Shown here: piece by piece, positions 26,606-34,852 of the stretch | Numbering within the stretch: the stretch's first letter is position 1 | Layout of the letters: each line of letters starts with the position of its first letter | Source: Streptomyces sp. NBC_00287 | GTDB lineage: Bacteria > Actinomycetota > Actinomycetes > Streptomycetales > Streptomycetaceae | NCBI RefSeq assembly: GCF_036173105.1 | Contig: NZ_CP108053.1 | Span: 6,696,001 to 6,760,000, forward strand | Reading direction: 5' to 3' | DNA: 64,000 nucleotides | Notes under the pieces: model-generated | Database searches by the model: none | What the model was told of the DNA's origin: nothing | The model's input: the letters and a program-made list of their open reading frames with translations, nothing else | Translations under genes and position numbers: made by a program

Positions 26606-27013
26606 TCAGCCCTCGATCGCGGCCGGGTCCATCCATACGATCTCCCAGCTGTGGCCGTCGAGGTCGTCGAAGCCGCGGCCGTACATGAAGTCCATGTCCT
26701 GGACCTTGTCCGAGGCGGTGCCGCCGGCGGCGACGGCCTTCTCGATCAGCTCGTCGACCTTCTCGCGGCTCTCGGCGCTCAGACAGATCGCCACTTCGCT
26801 GGTCTTCGTGGCGTCCGCGATCTCCTTGTCGGTGAAGGTCGCGTAGAACGGCTTGGTGAGGAGCATCGCCACGATGGTGTCGCTGATCACGACACTCGCC
26901 GCGTTCTCGTCGCTGAACTGGAGGTTGAGCGAGTAGCCCAGCTCCGTGAAGAACTTCTTGGAGGCGTCGAGGTCGGCGACGGGCAGGTTCACGAAGATCA
27001 TCTGCTGGTACAT
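26606..27013 (-). CDS. VOC family (glyoxalase/bleomycin-resistance-like) protein
   Basis: 135 residues starting MYQQMIFVNLPVADLDASKK, with the usual FFTELGY helix and a C-terminal DLDGHSWEIVWMD strand. VOC proteins include dioxygenases, isomerases and resistance proteins. Clear metal ligands are not complete here, so the reaction is unknown. GGGAGAG lies before the ATG. Confidence 0.87.
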   Translation of the reverse strand: MYQQMIFVNLPVADLDASKKFFTELGYSLNLQFSDENAASVVISDTIVAMLLTKPFYATFTDKEIADATKTSEVAICLSAESREKVDELIEKAVAAGGTASDKVQDMDFMYGRGFDDLDGHSWEIVWMDPAAIEG

Positions 27014-27111
27014 CTGAGGTCTCTCCCATCGGGGTCGGTCTGTTCGGTGGGGTAGACCGGGGGGTGGGGCGGAACTCATCGCGGTTCGAAGATTTTTTTC
27101 GTACGGATTTT

Positions 27112-28464
27112 TCAGCGGGCCAAAGGGAGTGCCGCGAGCTCGGCGACGATCAGCGTGAGTGGGCCGAAGACGGTGAGCAGTGCGCCTGCGCGGAGGGCGG
27201 CCGCGCTGCGGAGCATCGTGGGTGGGGCGCCGAGGCGGAGCAGGGCGGCCGTGGTGTCGGCCCGTGCCTGCCGTGCTTCTACGGCGGCGGTGAGGAGGGT
27301 GGCGATCGCGCAGCCGGTGACGACCGTCGCGCCCAGGGTGGTCAGGGGGCCCAGGGTGCGGCCGTCCGCTGTGGGGTCGTGGAGTACGGCCATGGCGTAG
27401 GCGGCGGAGGCTACGGCGCAGACCACGCCGAGGGGGCGGCCGATGCGGGTTGCCTCCTCCATGAGGACCCGTCCGGCGAGGAGGCGGAGGGCGCCTGGGC
27501 GGGCGGACTGGAGGAGACGGCCGCAGAGGTGGGTGAGGCCGGGGCCGGCGAGGGCGAGGCCGACTGCGGTGAGGGCCCAGCCGAGGAGCACCGCGGTGGG
27601 GCCTGTGGGGAGGCCTCCTGGCATGGGGGCGGTGGTGGTGGCGGTGCTGGCGTAGGCCTCTACGGCCAGGCCTGCGGCGAGGATGGCTGTGCCCCAGGGG
27701 AGGCCGGACGGGGTGGCTGTTGGTTGCGCGTCCGAGGCCGGTGCAGGTGGGGGGTTTTCGCTCGCCCGCGCTTGCGGGGTGCCGCCCTTCTTTGGGTCGG
27801 GAGCCGACCCAGCGGCACGACTGCCCGCAGGCTCTGTACGTCGCAGGCGGGCGCCGAATCTGCCGTACGCCCCGAACGTTTCCCGTGCCCCCGAGGCGCC
27901 GTACGCCCCGAAGCGGCCGAAGCGTCTCGGGCCCTCGGCTGGGGCTGGCCTCGCCTCCCGTGGTCGTAGCGTCACCGCCACCGACACGGATGCCGCCGCC
28001 GGTACCAGGCAGAGCAGGGTCAGCGCCGCCGGAAGTGGCAGGGGTTCCGATGCCGCCAGGAACTCCGCCGCCGCTCCGTCGAACGGCATTCCCGTCAGGT
28101 CGCCGCGCAAGTGGAGGAAGAAGAGGAGGGCCAGCATGGAGCCGAGCAGGGTGGACAGGATCGTGGTTGTTGCCGCTACCGCCATCAGGCGGACCGGGCC
28201 CAGGCCGATCGCCGCCAGGCCCGGCCGGGGGCGGGTGCCGGGGTCCGTTCGGGCTACCGCCACCGCGAAGTAGACCGTTGCCGCCAGCGGTGCCGCGCAC
28301 CAGGTGAGGCGGAGGAAGGACGCGCCGGGGGAGTCGGGGTGGGTCATCGCATGGCCGAGGGCGCACAGGAGGAGGAAGCCCGTGCCCGCCGAGGCCATCG
28401 ACACCAGCAGGCGGCGCAGCTGTACGGCGGGGTGGGCGCGGCGGGTCAGGCGGAGAGCGAGCAC
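27112..28464 (-). CDS. ABC exporter membrane protein (MacB/FtsX-like)
   Basis: 450 residues with several hydrophobic segments near the N-terminus (about residues 24-50, 60-75 and 90-115), then a long cytoplasmic linker, then more segments. The linker (about residues 170-250) is low-complexity with FGAYG/FGRFG repeats and a palindromic DNA element. The GTG start lies inside the end of the ATPase gene (19-bp overlap), so the two encode one transporter. The substrate is unknown. Confidence 0.72.
   Translation of the reverse strand: MLALRLTRRAHPAVQLRRLLVSMASAGTGFLLLCALGHAMTHPDSPGASFLRLTWCAAPLAATVYFAVAVARTDPGTRPRPGLAAIGLGPVRLMAVAATTTILSTLLGSMLALLFFLHLRGDLTGMPFDGAAAEFLAASEPLPLPAALTLLCLVPAAASVSVAVTLRPREARPAPAEGPRRFGRFGAYGASGARETFGAYGRFGARLRRTEPAGSRAAGSAPDPKKGGTPQARASENPPPAPASDAQPTATPSGLPWGTAILAAGLAVEAYASTATTTAPMPGGLPTGPTAVLLGWALTAVGLALAGPGLTHLCGRLLQSARPGALRLLAGRVLMEEATRIGRPLGVVCAVASAAYAMAVLHDPTADGRTLGPLTTLGATVVTGCAIATLLTAAVEARQARADTTAALLRLGAPPTMLRSAAALRAGALLTVFGPLTLIVAELAALPLAR
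27773..27829. repeat. Palindromic repeat-like element inside a coding region
   Basis: Nested inverted arms TGCGGG/CCCGCA (27773-27778, 27824-27829), TGCCGC/GCGGCA (27780-27785, 27812-27817) and TGGGTCGG/CCGACCCA (27793-27800, 27804-27811) form one branched stem. The sequence looks like the GC-rich dispersed elements found between Streptomyces genes, but here it lies within a permease gene. Confidence 0.5.
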
Positions 28465-29186
28465 GCGGCCCGGCCTTCCGACTCGGCCATGGGAGGCAGG
28501 TGGACCGTGTTCACGCGACGGCCGTCCAGGAGCGAGACCGTGCGGTCCGCCAGGGCCGCCGTCTCCGTGTCGTGGGTCGCCAGGACCACCGTGATGCCGT
28601 GTGAGCGGGCCGCTGTCGTGAGCGTACGCAGGACATGCGCTCGGTCGGCCCGGTGCAGCGGGGCCGTCGGTTCGTCGGCGAACAGGACCGTCGGGGAAGG
28701 GGCCAGCGCGCGGGCGATGCAGACGCGCTGACGCTGGGCCTGGGTCAGTTCGCGCGGGCGCTTGCGGGCACCGTCGCCGATGTCGAGGCGCTCCAGCCAC
28801 TCCAGCGCGGCCGTCTTGGCGCGCCGACGGCTGGTGCCGCGCAGCATCAGGGGGAGCGCGGCGTTCTCCCAGACGTTGAGCTCGGGGACCAGCACCGGCT
28901 CGGGGTCGATCCAGCCGAAGCGGTCGCGGCGCAGCCGTTCGCGGCTGACGAGGCCCATGGTGTGCACCGGCACGCTGTTGAACCACACCTCGCCGCGCCG
29001 CGTCGGGGCCAGCCCCGCCAGGCAGCTGAGCAGGGTCGTCTTGCCGCTGCCGCGCGGGCCGCACACCGCGAGGATCTCGCCCTCGCGCACGCCGAGCGAG
29101 ACGCCGCTCAGCGCGGGTGAGCCGTCCTGGTGTGTGAAGTGCAAGGAGCGTGCCCAGAGCACGTCGTTGTCCGGCGGAGCCTCCAT
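28446..29186 (-). CDS. ABC transporter ATP-binding protein
   Basis: 246 residues. Walker A is GPRGSGKTT, Walker B is TVLFADEP and the switch His is in LATHD. The signature motif reads LTQAQRQRV where LSGGQ is normal, so two glycines are replaced. It resembles MacB/LolD ATPases in size. ATG 29186 has GAGG upstream. It overlaps the permease gene by 19 bp. Confidence 0.88.
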   Translation of the reverse strand: MEAPPDNDVLWARSLHFTHQDGSPALSGVSLGVREGEILAVCGPRGSGKTTLLSCLAGLAPTRRGEVWFNSVPVHTMGLVSRERLRRDRFGWIDPEPVLVPELNVWENAALPLMLRGTSRRRAKTAALEWLERLDIGDGARKRPRELTQAQRQRVCIARALAPSPTVLFADEPTAPLHRADRAHVLRTLTTAARSHGITVVLATHDTETAALADRTVSLLDGRRVNTVHLPPMAESEGRAACSLSA

Positions 29187-29303
29187 GGGCGTACACCTCG
29201 TTCTGGTCCGTAGTGCCTTGCAGTCCCCCGTGCGGGGGAACGAAAGCAGGGCCGATCGGTTACCAGGCACGCTAGGGATCCGGGGCAGCGGCGCTGGACA
29301 GCA

Positions 29304-29352
29304 CGCGGCCCGGGTGCACCCTTCTCACTCGCATGGGTGCACCCGGGCCGCG
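29304..29352. terminator. Perfect 18-bp hairpin after the aminotransferase gene
   Basis: 29304-29321 pairs exactly with 29335-29352 around a 13-nt loop. It lies 14 bp beyond the stop of the minus-strand aminotransferase and upstream of the ABC ATPase, so it should end the aminotransferase transcript. Confidence 0.85.
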
Positions 29353-29365
29353 GAACCGCCGGGGG

Positions 29366-30730
29366 TTAAAGCTTGGTCCACGCCTCCGTCAGCGTCCCGC
29401 GCAGGATCTGCTCGATCTCGTCGAACGTGTCCTGGTTGGAGATCAGCGGCGGAGCGAGCTGGATGACCGGGTCGCCACGGTCGTCGGCACGGCAGTACAG
29501 GCCGTTGTCGAAGAGGGCCTTGGAGAGGAAGCCGTACAGGACGCGCTCGGTCTCCTCGTCGTTGAAGGACTCCTTCGTGGCCTTGTCCTTCACCAGCTCG
29601 ATGCCGTAGAAGAAGCCGTTGCCGCGGACGTCGCCGACGATCGGCAGGTCGTGCAGCTTCTCCAGCGTGGCGCGGAAGGCGCCCTCGTTGTCGAGGACGT
29701 GCTGGTTGAGGCCCTCGCGCTCGAACAGGTCGAGGTTGGCGAGGCCGACCGCCGCGGAGACCGGGTGGCCGCCGAAGGTGTAGCCGTGCAGGAAGGTGTT
29801 GTCGCCCTTGTAGAACGGCTCGGCCAGACGGTCGGAGATGATGCAGGCGCCGATCGGGGAGTAGCCCGAGGTCATGCCCTTGGCGCAGGTGATCATGTCC
29901 GGGACGTAGCCGAACTTGTCGCAGGCGAACGTCGTACCGAGCCGGCCGAAGGCGCAGATGACCTCGTCCGAGACCAGCAGGACGTCGTACTTGTCGCAGA
30001 TCTCGCGGACCCGCTGGAAGTAGCCGGGCGGGGGCGGGAAGCAGCCGCCCGCGTTCTGTACGGGCTCCAGGAAGACCGCCGCGACCGTGTCCGGGCCCTC
30101 GAAGAGGATCTGCTGCTCGATCTGGTCGGCGGCCCAGCGGCCGAAGGCCTCGGGGTCGTCACCGAACAGCGACGCCCGGTAGATGTTGGTGTTCGGGACC
30201 TTGTGCGCACCCGGGACCAGCGGCTCGAAGGGGGCCTTCAGGGCCGGCAGGCCGGTGATGGACAGGGCGCCCTGCGGGGTGCCGTGGTAGGCGACCGCGC
30301 GGGAGATGACCTTGTACTTGGTGGGCTTGCCGGTGAGCTTGAAGTACTGCTTGGCGAGCTTCCAGGCGGTCTCGACCGCCTCGCCGCCACCGGTGGTGAA
30401 GAAGACCTTGTTCAGGTCGCCCGGGGCCTCGTGGGCGAGCCGCTCGGCCAGCTCGACGGCCTTGGGGTGGGCGTAGGACCAGACCGGGAAGAAGGCCAGC
30501 TCCTGCGCCTGCTTGGAGGCGGTCTCGGCGAGCTCGGTGCGGCCGTGGCCCGCCTGGACCACGAACAGGCCCGCGAGACCGTCGAGGTAGCGCTTGCCCT
30601 TGTCGTCGTAGATGTAGGTGCCCTCGCCCCGGACGATGGTGGGGACGGGCGAGTTCTCGTACGAGGACATGCGGGTGAAGTGCATCCACAGGTGGTCGTA
30701 CGCGGTCTGGCTGAGGTCCTTGGAGCTCAC
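29366..30730 (-). CDS. Class III aminotransferase, putative putrescine/diamine transaminase
   Basis: 454 residues, PLP-dependent. The Schiff-base lysine is in TCAKGMTSGY (K284), with FFTTGGGEAVETAWKLA and VLLVSDEVICAFGR as other class III marks. It resembles putrescine/omega-amino acid:pyruvate transaminases (SpuC-like). An Lrp regulator, an aminobutyraldehyde-type dehydrogenase and polyamine-type binding proteins are close by, which supports conversion of putrescine to 4-aminobutanal. The substrate is inferred, not shown. Confidence 0.88.
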   Translation of the reverse strand: MSSKDLSQTAYDHLWMHFTRMSSYENSPVPTIVRGEGTYIYDDKGKRYLDGLAGLFVVQAGHGRTELAETASKQAQELAFFPVWSYAHPKAVELAERLAHEAPGDLNKVFFTTGGGEAVETAWKLAKQYFKLTGKPTKYKVISRAVAYHGTPQGALSITGLPALKAPFEPLVPGAHKVPNTNIYRASLFGDDPEAFGRWAADQIEQQILFEGPDTVAAVFLEPVQNAGGCFPPPPGYFQRVREICDKYDVLLVSDEVICAFGRLGTTFACDKFGYVPDMITCAKGMTSGYSPIGACIISDRLAEPFYKGDNTFLHGYTFGGHPVSAAVGLANLDLFEREGLNQHVLDNEGAFRATLEKLHDLPIVGDVRGNGFFYGIELVKDKATKESFNDEETERVLYGFLSKALFDNGLYCRADDRGDPVIQLAPPLISNQDTFDEIEQILRGTLTEAWTKL

Positions 30731-30749
30731 GGTTATCGGGTCCTCACGG

Positions 30750-31265
30750 CTATCGGGTTCCCCACATGTAGGTCTGCTTCTTGAGCTTCAGATAGACGAA
30801 GCTCTCGGTGGAGCGCACTCCGGGGATGGCTCGGATGCGGCGGTTGATGACTTCCAGCAGGTGGTCGTCGTCCTCGCAGACGATCTCCACCATCAGGTCG
30901 AAGGAACCCGCTGTCATCACCACGTACTCGCATTCGGGCATCGCGGTGAGCGCGTCGGCGACGGACTCCACGTCCCCCTCCACATGGATGCCGACCATCG
31001 CCTGACGCCGGAAGCCCACGGTGAGCGGGTCCGTGACGGCGACGATCTGCATCACGCCCTGGTCGAGCAGCTTCTGGACGCGCTGGCGCACGGCCGCTTC
31101 GGAGAGGCCCACGGCCTTGCCTATGGCGGCGTACGGCCGGCGGCCGTCCTCCTGGAGCTGTTCGATGATGGCGAGGGAGACCGCGTCCAGATGCGGCGAG
31201 CTGCCGTTCCTGGATTCGCGGGGGGACTCGCGGGAGTCCCTGGGGTCTGCGCTTCGACTGGCCAC
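30750..31265 (-). CDS. Lrp/AsnC family transcriptional regulator
   Basis: 171 residues. The N-terminal helix-turn-helix (DAVSLAIIEQLQEDGRRPYA, then AVGLSEAAVRQRVQKLL) is followed by a RAM ligand domain (MPECEYVVMTAGSFDLMVEI). It is 19 bp upstream of the aminotransferase on the same strand and divergent from an aldehyde dehydrogenase, so it probably senses an amine or amino acid and controls both. The start is uncertain: GTG 31265 was chosen, and GTG 31280 is an alternative. Confidence 0.9.
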   Translation of the reverse strand: MASRSADPRDSRESPRESRNGSSPHLDAVSLAIIEQLQEDGRRPYAAIGKAVGLSEAAVRQRVQKLLDQGVMQIVAVTDPLTVGFRRQAMVGIHVEGDVESVADALTAMPECEYVVMTAGSFDLMVEIVCEDDDHLLEVINRRIRAIPGVRSTESFVYLKLKKQTYMWGTR

Positions 31266-31375
31266 GAGCTCACTGTGCACGAGGTCTCGACAGTTTCGCA
31301 AGGGTCCGGCGATGAAATTCGTTGTTTACGTGAGCGAGTCCTGCGGATTTCGCAGATCTGACGCCGATGGGGCTG

Positions 31376-31403
31376 TTGAAAACGTCGGAGTGCCGACTAG
31401 GGT
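31376..31403 (+). promoter_or_regulatory. Putative promoter of the aldehyde dehydrogenase gene
   Basis: TTGAAA (31376-31381) and TAGGGT (31398-31403) are separated by 16 bp, about 50 bp upstream of the start. An inverted repeat CTGCG-N5-CGCAG at 31341-31355 just upstream is a candidate site for the divergently encoded Lrp protein. Confidence 0.45.
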
Positions 31404-31449
31404 AGGTGTCTCAGCAATCGGACAGTTTGAACCTGACAGGAGGCCGGCA

Positions 31450-32889
31450 GTGAGCACCGAGCTGCGTCGTCTGCGCAATTACATCGACGGTGAGTTCCGC
31501 GACGCCGCCGACGGACGGACCACCGAGGTGGTCAACCCCGCGACGGGCGAGGCGTACGCGACCGCGCCGCTGTCCGGGCAGGCGGACGTCGACGCCGCCA
31601 TGGAGGCCGCCGCCCGCGCCTTCCCCGCCTGGCGCGACACCACCCCCTCCGAGCGCCAGAAGGCCCTCCTGAAGATCGCGGACGCGTTCGAGGAGCGCGC
31701 CGAGGAGCTCATCGCGGCCGAGGTGGAGAACACCGGCAAGCCGATCGGGCTCACCCGGTCCGAGGAAATCCCGCCGATGGTGGACCAGATCCGGTTCTTC
31801 GCCGGTGCGGCCCGCATGCTCGAGGGGCGCTCGGCCGGTGAGTACATGGAGGGGATGACCTCCATCGTCCGCCGCGAGCCGGTCGGCGTCTGCGCGCAGG
31901 TCGCGCCGTGGAACTACCCGATGATGATGGCCGTATGGAAGTTCGCCCCGGCCATCGCCGCGGGCAACACCGTCGTACTGAAGCCGTCGGACACCACCCC
32001 GGCCTCGACCGTCCTGATCGCCGACATCATCGGCTCGATCCTGCCCAAGGGCGTCTTCAACGTCATCACCGGCGACCGTGACACCGGCCGGCTGATGGTC
32101 GAGCACCCGGTCCCGGCGATGGCCTCCATCACCGGTTCGGTGCGCGCGGGCATGTCGGTCGCCGAGTCCGCGGCCAAGGACGTCAAGCGGGTCCACCTGG
32201 AGCTGGGCGGCAAGGCGCCGGTCGTGGTCTTCGAGGACACGGACATCGCGAAGGCCGTGGAGGACATCTCCGTCGCGGGCTTCTTCAACGCCGGCCAGGA
32301 CTGTACGGCCGCCACGCGCGTGCTCGTCCAGGAGTCCATCCACGACGAGTTCGTGGCCGCGCTCGCGAAGGCCGCCGCCGAGACGAAGACGGGTCAGCCG
32401 GACGACGAGGACGTGCTCTTCGGTCCGCTGAACAACCCGAACCAGCTCAAGCAGGTCTCCGGCTTCATCGAGCGCCTCCCCGCGCACGCCAAGGTCGAGG
32501 CCGGCGGTCAGCGGGTCGGCGACAAGGGCTACTTCTACGCGCCGACCGTCGTCTCCGGTCTCAAGCAGGACGACGAGATCATCCAGAACGAGGTCTTCGG
32601 GCCGGTCATCACCGTCCAGTCCTTCTCGGACGAGGCGCAGGCCGTCGAGTGGGCGAACGGTGTGGAGTACGCCCTCGCGTCCTCGGTGTGGACCAAGGAC
32701 CACGGGCGGGCGATGCGGATGTCGAAGACGTTGGACTTCGGCTGCGTCTGGATCAACACGCACATCCCGCTGGTCGCGGAGATGCCGCACGGCGGCTTCA
32801 AGAAGTCCGGCTACGGCAAGGACCTGTCGGGGTACGGCTTCGACGACTACACGCGGATCAAGCACGTGATGACGTCGCTGGACGGCTGA
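31450..32889 (+). CDS. Aldehyde dehydrogenase, putative 4-aminobutyraldehyde dehydrogenase
   Basis: 479 residues. The NAD-binding fold has VAPWNYPMMMAVWKFAPAIA and ITGSVRAG. The catalytic Cys is in GQDCTAATR (C285) and the general-base Glu in LELGGKAP. It resembles aminobutyraldehyde/betaine aldehyde dehydrogenases (PuuC/PatD-like) and would oxidise 4-aminobutanal to GABA. GTG 31450 has AGGAGG 7 bp upstream. It is divergent from the Lrp gene and upstream of a polyamine-type binding protein. Confidence 0.92.
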   Translation: MSTELRRLRNYIDGEFRDAADGRTTEVVNPATGEAYATAPLSGQADVDAAMEAAARAFPAWRDTTPSERQKALLKIADAFEERAEELIAAEVENTGKPIGLTRSEEIPPMVDQIRFFAGAARMLEGRSAGEYMEGMTSIVRREPVGVCAQVAPWNYPMMMAVWKFAPAIAAGNTVVLKPSDTTPASTVLIADIIGSILPKGVFNVITGDRDTGRLMVEHPVPAMASITGSVRAGMSVAESAAKDVKRVHLELGGKAPVVVFEDTDIAKAVEDISVAGFFNAGQDCTAATRVLVQESIHDEFVAALAKAAAETKTGQPDDEDVLFGPLNNPNQLKQVSGFIERLPAHAKVEAGGQRVGDKGYFYAPTVVSGLKQDDEIIQNEVFGPVITVQSFSDEAQAVEWANGVEYALASSVWTKDHGRAMRMSKTLDFGCVWINTHIPLVAEMPHGGFKKSGYGKDLSGYGFDDYTRIKHVMTSLDG

Positions 32890-33013
32890 GTGTTGTTGTA
32901 GCGCCGCGGGTATTCGGCACCACGTCATCGATTGACAAGGTGTCGGGTACCCGCGGTTTCGTTTGACGTGGCGTCCATTGTCCGGCTCCCGAGCCGGGCG
33001 GCATGCTGCCGGG

Positions 33014-34195
33014 ATGCTGCCCACCTCGCCCAAAGCCTCCCGTGTCTCCCGCCGGTCCCTGCTGCTCGCGTTGGGCGGTGCCGCACTCGCGGGGTGCGGG
33101 GTGCCCGCCGCCTACGTCAAGCCCGGGGACCGGGCAGGGGCCGATCTCTCCGCCACCGACCGACGGCTCACCTGGGCGAACTGGCCGCTGTACATAGACG
33201 TCGACGACGAGGACGAGACCAGGCGGCCCACGCTGGACGCGTTCGAGCGGCGCACCGGCATCTCGGTGGACTACGTCGAGGAGATCAACGACAACGACGA
33301 GTTCTTCGGGAAGATCAGCCCCTCCCTGATGAACCATCAGCAGACGGACCGCGATCTCATCGTCATCAGCGACTGGATGTGCGCGCGGTTCGTACGGCTG
33401 GGCTGGGTGCAGGAGATGGACCGCACCCGTCAGCCGAACGTGACGCGGTACCTCGACCCGCTGCTGCGCTCGCCGGCCTTCGACCCCGGCCGCAAGTTCA
33501 CGGTGCCGTGGCAGTCGGGGATCACCGGAATCGCGTACAACCGCCGCCGATTGGGCCGGGAGATCCGGCAGGTCTCGGACCTTTGGTCGAGCGACCTGAA
33601 GGGCCGGGTATCGCTGCTGTCGGGCCTGGACGAGGCCTTCGCGCTGCTGATGCAGGGCAACGGCGTCGACATCACGAAGTGGACGGCGGACGACTTCCAC
33701 ACGGTGTGCGACCAGGTCGAGCGACAGGTCGACAACGGCCATATCCGCCGCTTCACCGGCAACGACTACATCAAGGACCTCTCCAGCGGCGACGTCCTGG
33801 CCTGCCAGGCGTACTCCGGCGATGTCATCCAACTCCAGGCGGACGACCCCGACATCGAGTTCGTCGTCCCCGAGGAGGGCGCCGAACTCTGGTCCGAGTC
33901 CCTGATGGTCCCCAACCTCGCCCGCCACAAGACGAACGCCGAGCGCCTGATCGACTACTACTACGAGCCCGAGGTGGCGGCGGAGTTGGCGGCCTGGGTG
34001 AACTACGTCTGCCCGGTCCCCGCCGCCCAGGACGTCCTGGCCTCGGCGAAGGACGAGGAGACCGCGGCCCTCGCCGAAGACCCCCTGATCTTCCCGGACT
34101 CGGCCATGCGCGAGCGCCTCGCCATCGCCCGGGACATCACGGGGGAGGAGCGGGTGGGGTTCGCCAGGCGGTGGAACACGCTCGTGGGGTTGTAG
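33014..34195 (+). CDS. Polyamine-type ABC substrate-binding lipoprotein (PotD-like), orphan
   Basis: 393 residues. A twin-arginine lipoprotein signal (SRRSLLLALGGAALAGC) is followed by a PotD/PotF-type domain: LTWANWPLYIDVDDED and GISVDYVEEINDNDEFFGK. It is closely similar to the binding protein at 42016, sharing for example RRFTGNDY, DLSSGD and HKTNAERLIDYYYEP. No permease adjoins it, so it may share the potABC channel at 43-46 kb. ATG 33014 was chosen; a TTG at 32963 is possible. Confidence 0.9.
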   Translation: MLPTSPKASRVSRRSLLLALGGAALAGCGVPAAYVKPGDRAGADLSATDRRLTWANWPLYIDVDDEDETRRPTLDAFERRTGISVDYVEEINDNDEFFGKISPSLMNHQQTDRDLIVISDWMCARFVRLGWVQEMDRTRQPNVTRYLDPLLRSPAFDPGRKFTVPWQSGITGIAYNRRRLGREIRQVSDLWSSDLKGRVSLLSGLDEAFALLMQGNGVDITKWTADDFHTVCDQVERQVDNGHIRRFTGNDYIKDLSSGDVLACQAYSGDVIQLQADDPDIEFVVPEEGAELWSESLMVPNLARHKTNAERLIDYYYEPEVAAELAAWVNYVCPVPAAQDVLASAKDEETAALAEDPLIFPDSAMRERLAIARDITGEERVGFARRWNTLVGL

Positions 34196-34213
34196 ATCAC
34201 ACCCGGCATGCTT

Positions 34214-34241
34214 TTGAACATGTTCAACAACGGCGTACGCT
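34214..34241 (+). promoter_or_regulatory. Palindromic operator overlapping a leaderless promoter
   Basis: TTGAACATGTTCAA (34214-34227) is a perfect 14-bp palindrome. Its first six bases are a plausible -35, and TACGCT (34236-34241) is a plausible -10 16 bp later. The ATG of the next gene follows 6 nt after the -10, so the mRNA would be leaderless. Confidence 0.6.
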
Positions 34242-34247
34242 GCCGTC

Positions 34248-34787
34248 ATGAGCGACAGAGCCGCCCTGTTGAAGGGCATTCGCGTCTGGCTGGTGTTCTT
34301 CGTCGTATGTCTGGTGCTGAGCGGCGCCACGGCCTTCCCCCTGGTGCACGAACTGCGCTGGACCGAGGACGTGTTGAAGTCGCTGTCGGTGGGGGACCAG
34401 CTGCCGGCGCTGATGGAGTGGATCGAACGTGTACGGCTCGGTCTCGACACCGCCGACGCCGACTACCCCTTCCTGCTCTACGGCACGGACTGGCTGGCCT
34501 TCGCCCATCTCGTCATCGCGGTCGCCTTCTACGGGCCCTACCGCGATCCGGTCCGCAACATCTGGGTCGTCGAGTTCGGGATGATCGCCTGCGCCGGCAT
34601 CATCCCGCTCGCCCTGATCTGCGGACCGATCCGCGGGATTCCCTTCTGGTGGAGCGTGATCGACATGGCGTTCGGGGTGTTCGGGGTGATTCCGCTCTAT
34701 CTCGTACGGCGGAAGATCAAGCGGCTGGAGGCGCTGACCGAGAAAAGTGTTATCGAGGGAGTCCCCACTCCGTCTCCCTCCCTGTGA
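34248..34787 (+). CDS. Four-helix membrane protein of unknown function
   Basis: 179 residues with four likely membrane segments: about residues 13-32, 80-95, 107-125 and 130-152. I recognise no catalytic motif and cannot name a function. The gene has its own promoter with a palindromic operator over the -35 and no ribosome binding site. It lies between a polyamine-type binding protein and an ECF sigma factor. Confidence 0.8.
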   Translation: MSDRAALLKGIRVWLVFFVVCLVLSGATAFPLVHELRWTEDVLKSLSVGDQLPALMEWIERVRLGLDTADADYPFLLYGTDWLAFAHLVIAVAFYGPYRDPVRNIWVVEFGMIACAGIIPLALICGPIRGIPFWWSVIDMAFGVFGVIPLYLVRRKIKRLEALTEKSVIEGVPTPSPSL

Positions 34788-34852
34788 TCTCCCTCATGGC
34801 CCCTCCCTGACACAGCGCGTACGAAGAGGGAACGACACAGGAGAGGACGTAC

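Noticed and set aside
34214..34227. LexA/SOS box reading of TTGAACATGTTCAA
   Set aside because: Actinobacterial LexA sites need four bases between GAAC and GTTC; here there are two.
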